NCBI GenBank assembly: GCA_037447655.1
Contig: JBBHKE010000258.1
Coordinates: forward strand, 1 to 53,385
Origin: Zygnema cylindricum
Taxonomy: Eukaryota > Streptophyta > Zygnematophyceae > Zygnematales > Zygnemataceae
Direction of reading: 5' to 3'
DNA length: 53,385 bases
Numbering within the stretch: the first letter of the stretch is position 1; every line of letters starts with the position of its first letter. Under the pieces are notes generated by a model that was not told the DNA's origin, made no database searches, and saw only the letters and a program-made list of their open reading frames with translations. Below are positions 34,220-46,137 of the stretch, one piece after another. Both the position numbers and the translations under genes were made by a program.

Positions 34220-34329
34220 TTAGTATTAAACATTTTTTTCAAAAAAAATGAAATTGTAATTAGTGTTATTAACGCTAATTATTTTTTAACACTAATAATT
34301 TATCAACTCTAATAACTATTCACGGTGTA

Positions 34330-34808
34330 CAGTACAGGACAGTACAACACAGTACTATTTCTAAGCGTACCTTGGGTAGTGTAGACTGCTTGGTATAACA
34401 TTTTAAAATCGACGGTTGCATTGTGACGAAAGCTAAGAAATACTATGGTACATCAGTCTTATAAAACAAGAATTCGCAATTGGAAAGTTCGTCGCGACGC
34501 TTCTAAAATGTTTCGCTACGCTTTATAATTAGCGTTCACGGGTCTATGCCACAATGTGAGAATCTAACGATTATACTGCCAACTGGTGATCGAACGTTTA
34601 TAGCGTAATTGAAGTGACTTATTTGATTCGATGACAGGCCGTCGCTCAAAATTCAAAAGTAAGCTTGAAACCCCAAATTTAACAGCTGGGATTTGGACCT
34701 TATTTTCTGCTAGGATCACTTCCTTGAGTAGGCTACGTGGCTTTAAAATAGCGCTAGCGACACTAAAATAATCCCACGCTACACAGTACTGCACTGTAGT
34801 TCCTTGAG
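34330..34808. other. Spacer, no gene recognised
   Basis: Starts with a small ACAGTACAGGACAGTACAACACAGTAC repeat-like stretch. No supported gene or transposon end. Confidence 0.4.
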
Positions 34809-35035
34809 TAAGGGCACTTTCCCATGTGATAAAGTTACAGTTATTTTGTGTCGTTTTCCTCTATAACTTGGAAAAAAACGAAAAAATCTGCAGCCGTACC
34901 AAAAAAGTTGAAATTTCATTCGTAGAAGTTGCGTTACCTTAAAACTTTACATGTACTGCAATTTGTCGTCTAGCGCGATGTAGTTTGTCGTCTAGCGTGT
35001 TCGACCCACTTTCGCCTCCTTTCAACTCATCTTCA

Positions 35036-35079
35036 AACTATATTTAAAATCACCTAGCGAGGTGATTTTAAATATAGTT
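35036..35079. repeat. Central palindrome of family A copy, 20-bp perfect stem
   Basis: Arms 35036-35055 and 35060-35079 around AGCG are perfectly complementary. Compared with the palindrome at 5068-5111, the outer halves of both arms have changed together while pairing is kept. Confidence 0.88.
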
Positions 35080-35793
35080 CCATGAGGTGAGCGAATAGGC
35101 AGATGTTGTCGCACGTGTTGGAAGTTTTTTACAATTTTTGTGCACAAAGTACCAAAAAAAAACCCATTACACGTTTTCTAGTCTGTGCGTGACTTTTTTC
35201 CGTGCGCTTTTTTCCATACAGGGGCCGTGGAGGGGTCTCGACCAACGGACGCCATTTCGCTAAAGCGAAGTTTGTGAAAGTGCCTCTCTCTCTCCCTCTC
35301 CTACTACCGCGTCTATCTCATAATTCTTGCAACGAATAACGTCTATAATGGTATAAAATAAAAGATATATGAAAACGATTTCTTTTGACTATCTTTGGGC
35401 GTATTTTGATGGCAAGTAGAGTAAGAAAAGACAAAAAACAACAACCAGGAAACCATGGCGCAAAGTTTTAGAATTTGTGACGTCGGCGCTCTCATAGTTG
35501 AGCGTGACGTGCATGACGTCACAATGTCACAAACCCTAAACATGTGCAATGTCGCCACGTACAGATATTACGAAGTCACAAAAATTGTACAGCGTGCGGG
35601 TGAACGTCTGATATTGAAACCGAGTGGAAGTTTCGCAACATTTTGTGTACCTTTTATCTGTCACATGTTTCGTACACGTCTACGCTTGTCACTTTTTGAA
35701 GTAACAAGTTATTTGCGCTTACATCGGAATGCTCTGAAAGCTGTACGGGGAATCTTCGCTAAAAACAAAGTTACAAGATTAAAGTTTCGGTTA

Positions 35794-36771
35794 TGTAACA
35801 GTAATAGTGGATCGAATTTGTTGGTAAATGGGTATTTAAGTATTACGAAAATAGAGTTTTGAATTTGATAGACGTCCGCGAAAGAATCGCACGATTTGGG
35901 GTTGTATTTTAAAAGATATAGTGATTAGTGTATTTAGGCGACAGCGAAAGGTCAAAATAACGATTGGGTGTTCATTGTTACGGGTTAAGGGTCAAACTAT
36001 CCGCGGAATTTAACGCGTACGTTTATAAAGTACTAAACGAAATAAATATTTCGTTTGGTACGCACGATGGTTCGTTTCGTGCAATTTTTAGTACGGAAGG
36101 TCACTTTCAGTTTATGGAATTTCGTAGTAAGTTTCGCGTGCGAAATTTGCGACGCACGTTCGTGCGAAGTCGCGTTTTTTTTGGCGCGCACTTTTGCACG
36201 TAAATGATGCGTAGTGAAACGTAGCGTTTGATTGGTTAGAAATGCTACGTTGTTAGTAAGAGATTTCGCACGTTTTTGCATTGGTCAGTTTGAGTCCTTG
36301 TTGATCAATGATTGGCCCAAGTAAAACCTGTTCAACAGAGCGTTGAATCTGACCTGACGAGTCCAAGGCGATGATGGATAAATAGTGAAGTCTAAGAGGA
36401 GAGTAAAGATCTTTTTCCTTTGGGGAAAAGTTTGTGGAAATTCTGACTGATCTTGGTCCTGAGCGATTAAAACCAAATTGGAGCATTGGCATTTTGGCAT
36501 TGAAATCTCTTACAAACTAAGTAGTGTTTTAGTAGTTAAGAGATATAATTATTAAGAGTGGAGAGTAGAGGAAAACACTTTAATAAGAAGGGTTGAGCCA
36601 CGAGGGCAAGAGACCAAGCTAATGCTATGTGGACAGAAGCTTCTTCTAATTTAAAGTTTATCCTTAAGTGAGTGCTTTCCAATGTGGATGTGTATTTTCC
36701 AATGTGTGGAATGTGTGGTTGAAATTGATTGAAGTAATGGGATTTTCTAAGAGGTAGGAGATCCTATTACA
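35794..36771. mobile_element. Probable solo LTR of an LTR retrotransposon
   Basis: The segment starts TGTAACAGTAATAG and ends CTATTACA, and is flanked by GGTTA on both sides (35789-35793 and 36772-36776). TG...CA ends with a short inverted repeat and a 5-bp duplication are the signature of an LTR. At 978 bp with no internal domain, primer-binding site or coding region it fits a solo LTR left by recombination. A TG...CA DNA element is a less likely alternative. Confidence 0.65.
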
Positions 36772-36894
36772 GGTTACACGGGAAAGTGCCCTAAGTTGTC
36801 TAATAAAGTAATAAGTAATAACGACACAGAGTGTATAATACAGATATACGCGTACTATACGTGTCTTATGCGCTTTATAGTCGTGCGTACATGA

Positions 36895-38397
36895 GGGTAC
36901 TTTCGCTTGTGCTAAAGTTACAGTTATTTTTTGTTGTTTTCCTCCATAACTTAGAGAAAAACTTGATAATCCGCAGCGATACCAAAAAATTGAAATTACC
37001 ACGGTAGAAGTTGCGTTACCGTGAAACTCTATATGTACTACAGTTTGTCGTCTAGCGCGTTTCGACCCAATTTTGCGTCCCTTCAACTCATTTTCAAATT
37101 TTATATAAAATCACATTGCGAGGTGATTTTAAATATAGTTACATGAGGTGAGCAAATAAGCAAGCGATTTCGCACGTGTCAAAAGTTTTTGACAATTTTG
37201 TGCGCGGAGTACCAAAAAAAAACCCACCGCACGTTTGCTGCCTTGCGCGTGACTTTTTTTCCAAGCGTTTTTTTCCGTACATGGGCCGTGGAGGGGGTTT
37301 CGACCAACGGAAGCCATTTCGCAAAGGCGAAGTCAGTGAAAGCGCCTCTCTCTCTCACTATCCCACTAATGCGTCTATCTCACAATTCTTGCAATGAAAA
37401 AAGGTAAGAAATGTATCAAATGAAAGATCTATACAAAATATCTCTTTTGGCTGTCTTTTAGCTAATTTTGGTGGCAAGTAGAGTGAGAACGGACGAAAAA
37501 ACAAAATTGGGAAACCATGGCAAAATGTTTTGGAAGTAGTGACGTCGACGCTATCATAATTTGAGCGTGATGTCAAAATGTCACAAACCCTAAACATCTA
37601 CAATGTCACAAGTAGCTACACGTCTACAACCGTCGCTATTTTGTAAATGTCATCAATTGTCGCGAGTTTTGTACCCGTCTACAATCGTCACAAATTACAC
37701 CCACGTCTACTTTCGTCACAATCTAAAGTTACGATTTCATTTCTTTATATACCATGGTTCAAAAGTAGGTGAAAGTAGGCCCATACAATATTGCTATTGT
37801 ACGCAAAATATAAAATATGGCCTTAAGACCCATATTGTATTGATAGCAAAATGAAAAATAATAGTAACAGGGTTCATCGATCGATAGAGAATTAAACGTC
37901 ATGTCTAAATTTTGAAAAACATTTGGACAAAATTTTATTTTTTCGTGAGTTTTGAGGTATTTTTTATTTAAACCGCTAGATTCGGACGATCGGACGGTCG
38001 TTGATCAAAAAAGCGATCTAAGAAGATCACATGAAAAGCCTATAACACAACTTACGATAAGACTTACGTCCGCGTTTTTTTTTTCGGGTTTTTGTTCCCG
38101 CAGAATGTCATCCTACGCCGTGTCATTTCGCTAAAAAAAATTGTACGGCGGCGTGCGCTGTATTATGATGATACGTCAGATTCGTACGTTCGTACAAGAG
38201 TGTGCACAACGTACACACATACAGTATGCCTACTCTCCGCGAGTTTTGTGCCAAGTTTTGTGCGCCTACCAAAGGCCTACCATAAAAACGCCTACTTTTG
38301 AACTATGTTACATACGAATGCTTTGAACGTTGTACGGAGAATATTCGCTAAAAAACAAAGTAACAAGACTAAGTTTCGGTTACATGCGAAAGTACCA
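36895..38397. mobile_element. Family A element (GGGTACTTTCGC subgroup) with nested hAT copy
   Basis: The left end is GGGTACTTTCGCTTGTG and the right end CATGCGAAAGTACCA (last base changed from C). TGA flanks both sides (36892-36894 and 38398-38400). Without the hAT copy at 37753-38307 it is about 940 bp. The central dyad AAAATCACATTGCGAGGTG lies at 37107-37133. Confidence 0.75.
37753..38307 (+). mobile_element. hAT-like non-autonomous element, copy 6
   Basis: It starts CATGGTTCAAAAGTAGGTG and ends CGCCTACTTTTGAACTATG. The flanks TTATATAC (37745-37752) and TTACATAC (38308-38315) form an 8-bp duplication with one mismatch. It is 555 bp, closest to copies 2 and 3, and nested in family A 36895-38397. 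Confidence 0.8.
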
Positions 38398-38400
38398 TGA

Positions 38401-39354
38401 GGGTACGTCCCCACGTAAGTGATACTTTGAAAAAGTATTTTGGACTGTAGTGAAGTGTTCCGTTCTACTTTGAAAAGCGTCCCTATGTGCGAAAATGGAA
38501 TCGGAGCTTTGAAATGTGATAGGTGTAGACGTAGGTACAACTTTGTGACGGTTGACGACGACTACGAAATTGTTGACGCCAACAAAAACAACGACAGTTG
38601 TAGACGTCTACAATTTTGTAATTTTGTGACATGGTAGATGTTTAGGGTTTTGTAACATTGTGACGTCACGCTCACTTGTGACGTCACAAATTCAAGAACT
38701 TTCGGCCATGGATACCCGATTTCGTTTTCTCAACCTTTTTAGCTCTACTTGCCATAAAAATATACATAAAGGTAGTCAAAAGAATTAATTTTCAAATATC
38801 TTTCATTTCATATCAGTTTTGTCGTGCCTCATTCTAAAAAGTGTGAGATAAAAGTGATAGTGTGAGAGGGAGAGGGGAGAGGCGACGACGATGCAAAATT
38901 CTACCGAGGACCCCATGAATGAAATTGGAGGTCCGAGACCCCTGCAGATTTTTCCGTACATCCTCGTCTTTTCCGTACATGCACGTGACAGGCAGGGAGA
39001 AAAATAACGAGTACTCTCCCTCGTCCTAAAATTTTCCCACTCGTGTGGCGCGTGCGTAGGTCATTTTTCATTCGTTGTTTGGGCGTTAATTTCCCTGAAA
39101 TCAGGTCGCGAGGTGATTTTCGATGAAGTTTTTTGACGGGCTGGATTCTCTTGCCCGGGGGTCGAAAAAAGGAAAACGCCAAAATGCGTTCACATGGCGA
39201 CAAACATGAAGTACATTCAAAGTATCGACTTGAGGTTTGCTGTACTTTTATAGAATTGATTTTTTTGTACGGCTAAAGTTTTTCTCGTCCGGAACTGCGT
39301 TTTCGGTGAAATCGACAGATTAATGTCGATACTTTAATACATGGGGACGTACCC
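38401..39354. mobile_element. Family A element (GGGTACGTCC subgroup), abutting another
   Basis: It starts GGGTACGTCCCCACGT and ends ACATGGGGACGTACCC, with TGA at 38398-38400 and 39355-39357. The left TGA is shared with the neighbouring element 36895-38397. It is 954 bp and closely related to 19605-20549, including the AGTGTGAGATAAAAGTGATA block. Confidence 0.8.
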
Positions 39355-39357
39355 TGA

Positions 39358-40361
39358 CTCTCCTCGTAAATCAGAAGTTCAGAACTTTAAAACTAAACAT
39401 TGTTCCGACGGAATCTTGTAGCAAAATTTGACGACCGAGTGAGAGTGAACTAAGACACGTGTCGGTCTCTGGGGGTCCAATGTGAATTGCAAACACGACT
39501 GACAGTTGACAACCAATATCCGACGAATGTTTACAGCTCGGTCGCTGCAGAGGAGAATCTTATATTTGTGGCCTAGGATTCCGCTGTGACCCCATCATGA
39601 TTAGAATAGCCATCATAAATAAGTACCTGGCAGAACAAGTCTTCTGTATTTTCTCGACGCGTGGCAGAGGCTGCCTACAAACAGCCGAAACTGTACGATC
39701 TGGTTCTCTTCAGCCATGCGATTTTTTTTTTGTTTGTCGCTGGAAGTTCAGGTTGGGGAACCATGCATAAAATCAAATGTCAAAACATTCGTACGGTAAC
39801 GCTCTTATATACACACTGTGTCCGTACTATTCCGTCCTGTATAATATTTCTCGCCTGCTTTTTATCCCCAAGTAGATTCTGCAAAACATTTGAAATCTGC
39901 CCGTATCTTTTTTGAACGCTGCAACCCACGTTACAGTATTTACGTCAATAACAACTGTGCTCTTGAATCAGCCATGGCTGCCTTTCCTTTCTGAGTCAGC
40001 AGCCATGGCTGACCTTAGTTTTTTTCTGCCCGTCGTCTGCTGACAGCTTTCTCGCCTGACTCGATTTCCACGTGGCATACAGGCTGATTCTCAGTCAGCA
40101 TGCTGGTAAAAGACCTGCATTTGTTTGCAACCTGTTTTGCAGAGAGGTCGATGGTAAGCGATGTAATATATTACAAAAAACAGATTCAGATAGTGTATCT
40201 TTTTTAAGGAAGATGTTTACTGACGCAAAAATCAGCTCTGGTTGCTTTATAATTTAGTTTGTCAGGGTTTGCAGAGGAAGGAACAAAGACTATTACTGTA
40301 AGTCTAAAATTTGATTCAAGCTTTATTTTACAGTTTGGTTTATTTTATTATTACTCTGAAA
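39358..40361 (+). promoter_or_regulatory. Upstream region and probable 5' leader of the lipase gene
   Basis: Two G-box cores CACGTG lie at 39456-39461 (within ACACGTGT) and 40069-40074. The palindrome CAGCCATGGCTG occurs twice (39968-39981 and 39999-40012) separated by TGAGTCAGC, a GCN4-like bZIP motif. Possible leader splice sites are a donor GGTAAGCG at 40153 and the acceptor TTATTTTACAG ending at 40333, so the leader probably contains an intron. No transposon was found here. Confidence 0.4.
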
Positions 40362-43300
40362 ATGTTCGGTTTCTGGCAAGCGCTCTACTTTTTGGAACTA
40401 GCTGTCAGTGTCGCTGTTCATATCAGTTACGCCGGATGCATAGTAGTTTGGGCAATTTTATGTGATCTTCGTAGAGTATTAGGTTTTTCAGGCGGTTATA
40501 ACAGACAGGAATTTAGACAGCAATCTCCAACTGTAGTCGCGAGAGAGGAGGAAAAGCTGCATCATCAAACATCGTCTACTTTGTCTCTGTCCGGGTTTTC
40601 GTCTGACATTCCACCGGCCGTAGGAGAAAGCATAGGTACAGGAACCAATGCGTTTTTAAACTCTGGCTACAACGGCGACCAACATCTCGCACCAATTGTT
40701 CTAGTACACGGCATTTTTGGTTTCGGCCAAGGGGTAGGATTTCCCAATCTTTTTCGACGTTTGGGTCGTAGACTGACTGCGTTTTATGTAAGGTTTTGTC
40801 TGTAAGGGAATGTTATCCCTGTTAATTGAAGTTTTACCATGGCTTAAATGGTTTCAAGTAGGTTTGCGGTCTAGATGTCTGCAGTATGTGTTGAATTTTT
40901 GTCACAATGTTCAGAACAAAAATTTACTGGAAAACTGGTGGAAAGCCTTACCAGCAAATTTTTTGAAAGAGTTTTTCAACAACCGAGAAGTCAATTCTCC
41001 ATCAATTAAGGATCGTTATGTGAATCATATTGTGTTTGTAAAACTGTTCTCATTCACATCCTAACAGACTTTGTTAAAACCGATTGTTTCAGCTGGTTGT
41101 TTACTCAATCATACACTTGTAAGATCAACTCGATATGCTGTTATCATTTTACATTCAAGTTTTGTAGTCAAAGCTGTTTAAAAAAATTGCAATTTTAGTG
41201 TCTCCTGCCGACTGTGATGTTGCTGTGATGCAGAAATTAGGAGGTTTATCTTATTTTGGGGGAGCGGAATTAAAGGATGATCGTGTTCTTGTCCCCGATA
41301 ATGGATCATTGTCCAGCTTGCACGACAGGTGAGTCTCACTGTTTCTTACCTCAAGTAATTGTTCACAAGGTTTCGCATTGTGTTTTTATTGTATTTTATT
41401 TTATTTCTAACAATGTTTTTCCTGGTTACTGATAAAAAGTATGTTTACTGATGATGGGAAATCCGCACAATAGTCATTGAATATGGGAGACCAATGCATT
41501 TTTTATCATGTAACTATTGGTAAAGGTTATATGCGAACAAATTGAGAACAAAATTTATTTCAAGTTTTTTTTATTTCTAGACTTGCCATGGTAACAGCCG
41601 TATGTTAAACACCACTGCATGGTGTTGTCTTTTTGTCTTTAAAAAAATGAATGGTGTGCATTAAATCTCCAAAAAAACTAAAGCATGTTTCGCGTTATTC
41701 CCGTGACAATTTCCATTCTTTCAACCGTTTGTTTACTGAATTGGGCTAGTTCTTTCTGACCCCATACCCCTTTGTACTACACAAGCATTATACTGTGTTA
41801 AACTGTCAGACACTCTTTGTGATTCTGGTCGAGCCAAAATTTTGAACTATCAACAATGATCAGAATGATTGTTAAAGACATACTTTATACTTCTTGGTGC
41901 AATATATTCCACTGTTTTGGCATTTATGAAATGTATATTTTGACCATTCACATTTGTAATAAGTATACGCCAATACATGTGCTAGGTTTTAACCTTAAGC
42001 ATGTGAACAAATCACGAGCAAATTGTCGAATTTGTCAACCAAGTGATATTTTTTCGGACTTACGTTGTCTAATAGATAACACTTTGGTGAAGTTTTACAA
42101 CTTGTTTCAGATGATTTGGAGGCAAAATAAGTAAGTACTGGGAATTATGGGGATTTCCATTTTGTGATTGCAGGGCATGTGAGCTTTTTTACTATTTGAA
42201 AGGTGGAGTTGTTGACTATGGGGAAGAGCACAGTCAAGAATTTGGACACAACCGATATGGCAGAGTGTACAATAAAGGTTAGTCACTCAACTATAGAGCC
42301 CCTTATACAGAATATGAGATGTTCATCTCCTAACAGTTATGAAGAAAAGAAGGTGCTTACTATGTAACAATTTGGGAGAGATTCTGTCTAACTCATTCTC
42401 CCGGCCTAGCACTAATTTCCTTCTTCAATTTTAGGAATTATCAAGCGTTTCCTTCCTGGGACAATAGTAGCTACATCAATTAACTCTTGCTTGTAATTGC
42501 TACCAGGTCACTTCCCTGAGTGGGATGAAAACAATCCGGTGCATTTTGTGGGACATTCGACTGGAGTCCAAGTTGTCCGTCTCCTTCAGACTCTCCTTGC
42601 TGAACAGGTATATTTTGCTTCTAGCTTCACCTCCATTAGGAGGAAGTGACGCTCTGTTCCCTGATTTCCAAAGTTTCGGTTTTTTTGACATAAGCTAAAT
42701 CTGAAGTGGGATGTAGGTTTCGCTCTGTTCAGTTTTGCAATTTTTATTTATTTTTTCATAGGAAGTGACAATGCTGTTGGTGCTGTATGTTGATTTTACG
42801 TTTAACCAATTTCTGTCGTTTTTGTCATGTATGGCCATATCTTTTTACCTCTTCGGTAAGCATTCTGTTTCATGGACACCATCTTTGAAACGGAAAACTT
42901 AATTCTGACATATAATCTTTGGATATTGTTCAGTATTTTCCTGGTTATGAGAACAGCAATGCAGAATGGGTAGCCAGCATCACATCTCTATCGGGTGCTC
43001 TTAATGGGACTACTCGCGTATATATTGATGGGTTATGGTACATTTCTACAAATTCTCAAAATATCCCGCTTTTTGTTGATTCTTGGATAATGCGGATATT
43101 GTTTTTCCTTGCAAGGAAGATTATCTTTTGATTGTTAAGGTTGGCGTCACACAATGTGTCATTTCTTTAAGTGAAACAAATAGCTGATTTTTTTTTTCAC
43201 GGCAAGTGTGAAGTCATTTGACAAGAAATGTGAAGTGAAGTCATTTATCTGCATAAACAAGAACATGAAAAAGGTGCTATTTTGGATGGTCCTTGTCTTT

Positions 43301-45234
43301 GTAACTTAATTTGTTTAACAATTTTGTTTTTTGTTTAACAATTTGATCTCCGCAATGTGTCCAGTCCTACGGACGGCAAAACCTTACGACCAAGTACCCT
43401 TCTTCAAGTTCTGATGGTGGGAGCTATTCTCATGGAGTGGCTCGATATTGGACCTTTGAAACGTTTCTATAGTTGGGGTTTTGACCATTTTGACCTCGCC
43501 TGGCATAAAGTGGGGCTAAAAGGTCTTTTAGACTGTTTCTTGGGTCACATTGGACCCTTCCAATCCGGAGACTGGATTCTACCAGATCTCAGCCTCCAAA
43601 GTAGTTTGGCATTAAATAAACGTTTAAAAACATTCCCCAACACATACTACTTCAGGTCAGAAACTGGTTATTTTTTCTAACTGTTCTCACAGTCAAAGGC
43701 TTTGTGATATCTCTGTGTTTTGTTCTATGCTTGGTTGTGGTTGGAAGGTTGTAAAAGAGGATTTTGATTTTTTTTGGCCGTTTATTTTGCAGTTATGCAA
43801 CTAAAAAAACAAGGAGAGTCATGGGTCGCACTCTTCCTATGACAGCTGGGATTCACCCTCTCTTCCTTATTCGGTCCTTCCAGATGAGTCAGTGGCGCCA
43901 CCCTAATAATTGTCCACTTCCATACGAGGGTTACAGGTGAGTAAGATTGAGAAATCTTTTCAACGAATAAGGTTTTATTTTTAAAATGGTAGTCAGGGTT
44001 TTTCGTTGTTTTTGTTATGAATGCATGGAGAAAGCGTCCTTGTGTCGTAGAATTGACAAGGAAAGGATGAACTTTGAATTGTTGTGTGAAAGGAGATTGA
44101 AGTTGACAAGCGTTCTTGATTGGATTCTTACATGTATACCTCCACTGGTGTCAAAGTAAGGCATCTTTTAAGTGTATTATTAAATGTAGATCAGTTTATT
44201 CGAGACAGTATGGGACTGATCTACTTTTGGCAATCTATTTCTTTGAGTACTTGTGGGAAATTTTGTTAAATTAATCTTTATTTTTGGCTTGTTTTGTTTG
44301 TTTTTGACCAGAGATGAAGATTGGCATGACAATGATGGCTGTCTCAACACGATTTCTATGCTTTATCCTCGCCTTCCAACAAAACATAATCATTGTCCTC
44401 TTAAGCTCAAAGGGAAACAACAATTTGAGCCTGGAATATGGTAAGAAGTCAATTTTACAAGTGTGCCATAATTCTACTTTGTTACAAAGGAATTGAGGGC
44501 AGATTGAATAAATGTACTTCTAACCTAACCGTATCTTCTCACAGGTCTGTAATTACAGCTGAACTGTCTGATTCTTATATCAAATAGTATTGAAATGTAA
44601 AGTTTGATTAAAGATGTTCTCCATGTTTTCAAACTTTTTGATATGTGGTGCGGATAAAGCAAAAGTCAAATTTTGAACGTAGTTTATTACTAGAATGATA
44701 TTATGTTCATTTATGAGCCCTCAAAGTTTGAAGGAGAGAATCACATTTCGGCTCGTATGTTTTGCTGAAAGTTGAGGAACGAAATGCTCTTTTTTCTTGG
44801 GCCACAAAAAGAAAATGATGACAAGCCAAAGCTAGGCACTTACAGTTCCGAGGAAAACAGTCGGTGGTCAACATTTTCACAAAAAAACGTTTTGAAACTA
44901 AACCTTAACTGTTGACAACTGTCGAGGTTTTTTTAGCTCGTTGCAGAACCTTAGTGGCTCATTTTGAATGTGTAAATGTGAAAATATATGATGCATTATG
45001 AGTCATTTTGTTCGTTAATAGTCGTTTCGTTTCTGATTTTGCAGGTATTATACTCTTCTTGAAGCAGATCACCTCACATTTATCCTCGATCCAGCTCGAG
45101 CTGGAATTCATTTTGACATCCTTTACGACTCAATTTTTACACGATGCAGAAAACAGCTTCATAAGAACAAACTCCGCATGTTTTGCAAATGTGCACAAGT
45201 ATGCGTTTGTACAACTCCGACTCCATATTATTAG
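40362..45234 (+). CDS. Membrane-anchored zinc-type lipase (alpha/beta hydrolase)
   Basis: Nine exons join in frame to 509 aa: 40362-40733, 41234-41328, 42174-42277, 42507-42607, 42934-43037, 43365-43655, 43793-43936, 44312-44440 and 45045-45234, all GT-AG. Residues 1-37 form one or two hydrophobic segments, like the N terminus of the land-plant homologues I recall. The oxyanion loop [12 protein letters not shown] is at 113-124 and the nucleophile is S208 in GHSTG. NDG (D412) and ADHL (H456) match the acid and base of the Geobacillus/Staphylococcus lipases. The four zinc ligands of the Geobacillus L1/T1 lipases also have counterparts: D155 (HDRACE), H175 and H181 (DYGEEH...GH) and D299 (FDHF). 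It should hydrolyse acyl esters at a membrane face; the substrate is unknown. The start agrees with the homologues' length. Confidence 0.9.
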
Positions 45235-45921
45235 TTCACCTTGACCTTAATTTTCTACGCAAACTGTTACTTTTTGAACCTGGAAGGTTCTCGCACGTTG
45301 CTCTGTCGAAAGGAAACCACGAGTTCCCGTTTGAAGTTCATGTTTATCGATTTTTGTTCCCAGTCTTTTGTACAACCTTCGTTACAGGCAAATTGCTTTT
45401 GTAGTTGCAGGTATTCATAGCTCCTACAATTTCCCATGTCCTCACATTCTTTTTTGGCTGAAAAAGAGTAATTAGCACGAATTGTTTCTAGAGATAGACA
45501 GCAAATTCCGTGACCTTCTGCTCACCAGGAGATTTTGTTTCCCATAACTGAAAGAGAAACGTCTTATTTGTTCATTCAATCAAAATGGAGGCCACCTTTT
45601 GCAAAAATGAATCAGATGAAGTTCACGAGTCTCTACTCCTGTCATTGTTTTGTCCCATGTGGAAAGTGATATGTTGCTTGATTGCTTGTACTTTTTGAAA
45701 CAGTAAAGATAGGAAGACCAGCTGGTTTGTTTATCTTTAAGAAAGGTACACTAGTGAATTATTAGTGTTGATACTTTATTCACTAAATTAAGTATCGCAA
45801 TTGTTTTGAGCCACAATTGTTAATATAAATGGAGTTATTAACAAGAATTTATGATTCGGGTTGAATAAACACTACCTGGAGTTAAGAGTGACTAGCTTTA
45901 ATAGCAATGGGTGGCGCAGGA
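45235..45921. other. 3' flank of the lipase gene
   Basis: It should contain the 3' untranslated region. No gene or element ends seen before the family C element at 45922. Confidence 0.45.
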
Positions 45922-46137
45922 CACCGTGGATCGTGGTTAGCGTTAATAACATTAATTTCCGTCGGTTATTTTTGCCCATTTGACCACAAAAAATAGTGCG
46001 GATGATAATCTTATATTCTTTATTCTCATTCTTTCGATGGTTCGAAAACAGCCACGCCTTTGGAACTAAAGTTCAAATTAATAACACAAATATAAACCTG
46101 ACGCTAAAAACTCATTTACCCTGATAACGATTCACGG
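45922..46137. mobile_element. Short, diverged family C element
   Basis: CACCGTGGATCGTGGTTAGCG at the left and CTGATAACGATTCACGGT at the right are family C ends. It is only about 216 bp and the TA targets are not intact, so this is probably a deleted old copy. Confidence 0.5.

Larger units (their letters stand above)
32640..34327. mobile_element. Family C element containing a D and a hAT element
   Basis: The left end CACCGTGAATCGTTATTA and right end TAATAACTATTCACGGTG are inverted repeats; TA follows on the right (34328-34329), but AA precedes on the left. Total 1688 bp; without the D element (32909-34219) about 374 bp remain, which include a short leftover of another D-type end at 32814-32893. 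Confidence 0.65.
34812..36791. mobile_element. Family A element (GGGCACTTTCCC subgroup) split by a solo LTR
   Basis: The ends GGGCACTTTCCCATGTG and ACACGGGAAAGTGCCC are inverted repeats with TAA on both sides (34809-34811 and 36792-36794). Removing the 978-bp insertion at 35794-36771 and one copy of its 5-bp duplication leaves 997 bp and restores the usual family A right end (CGGTTACACGGGAAAG). Confidence 0.8.

Noticed and set aside
3753-39354. Calling families A and D CACTA elements because of the 3-bp duplication
   Set aside because: CACTA elements end in CACTA/TAGTG; these end in GGG...CCC with TAA/TTA, which fits PIF/Harbinger better.
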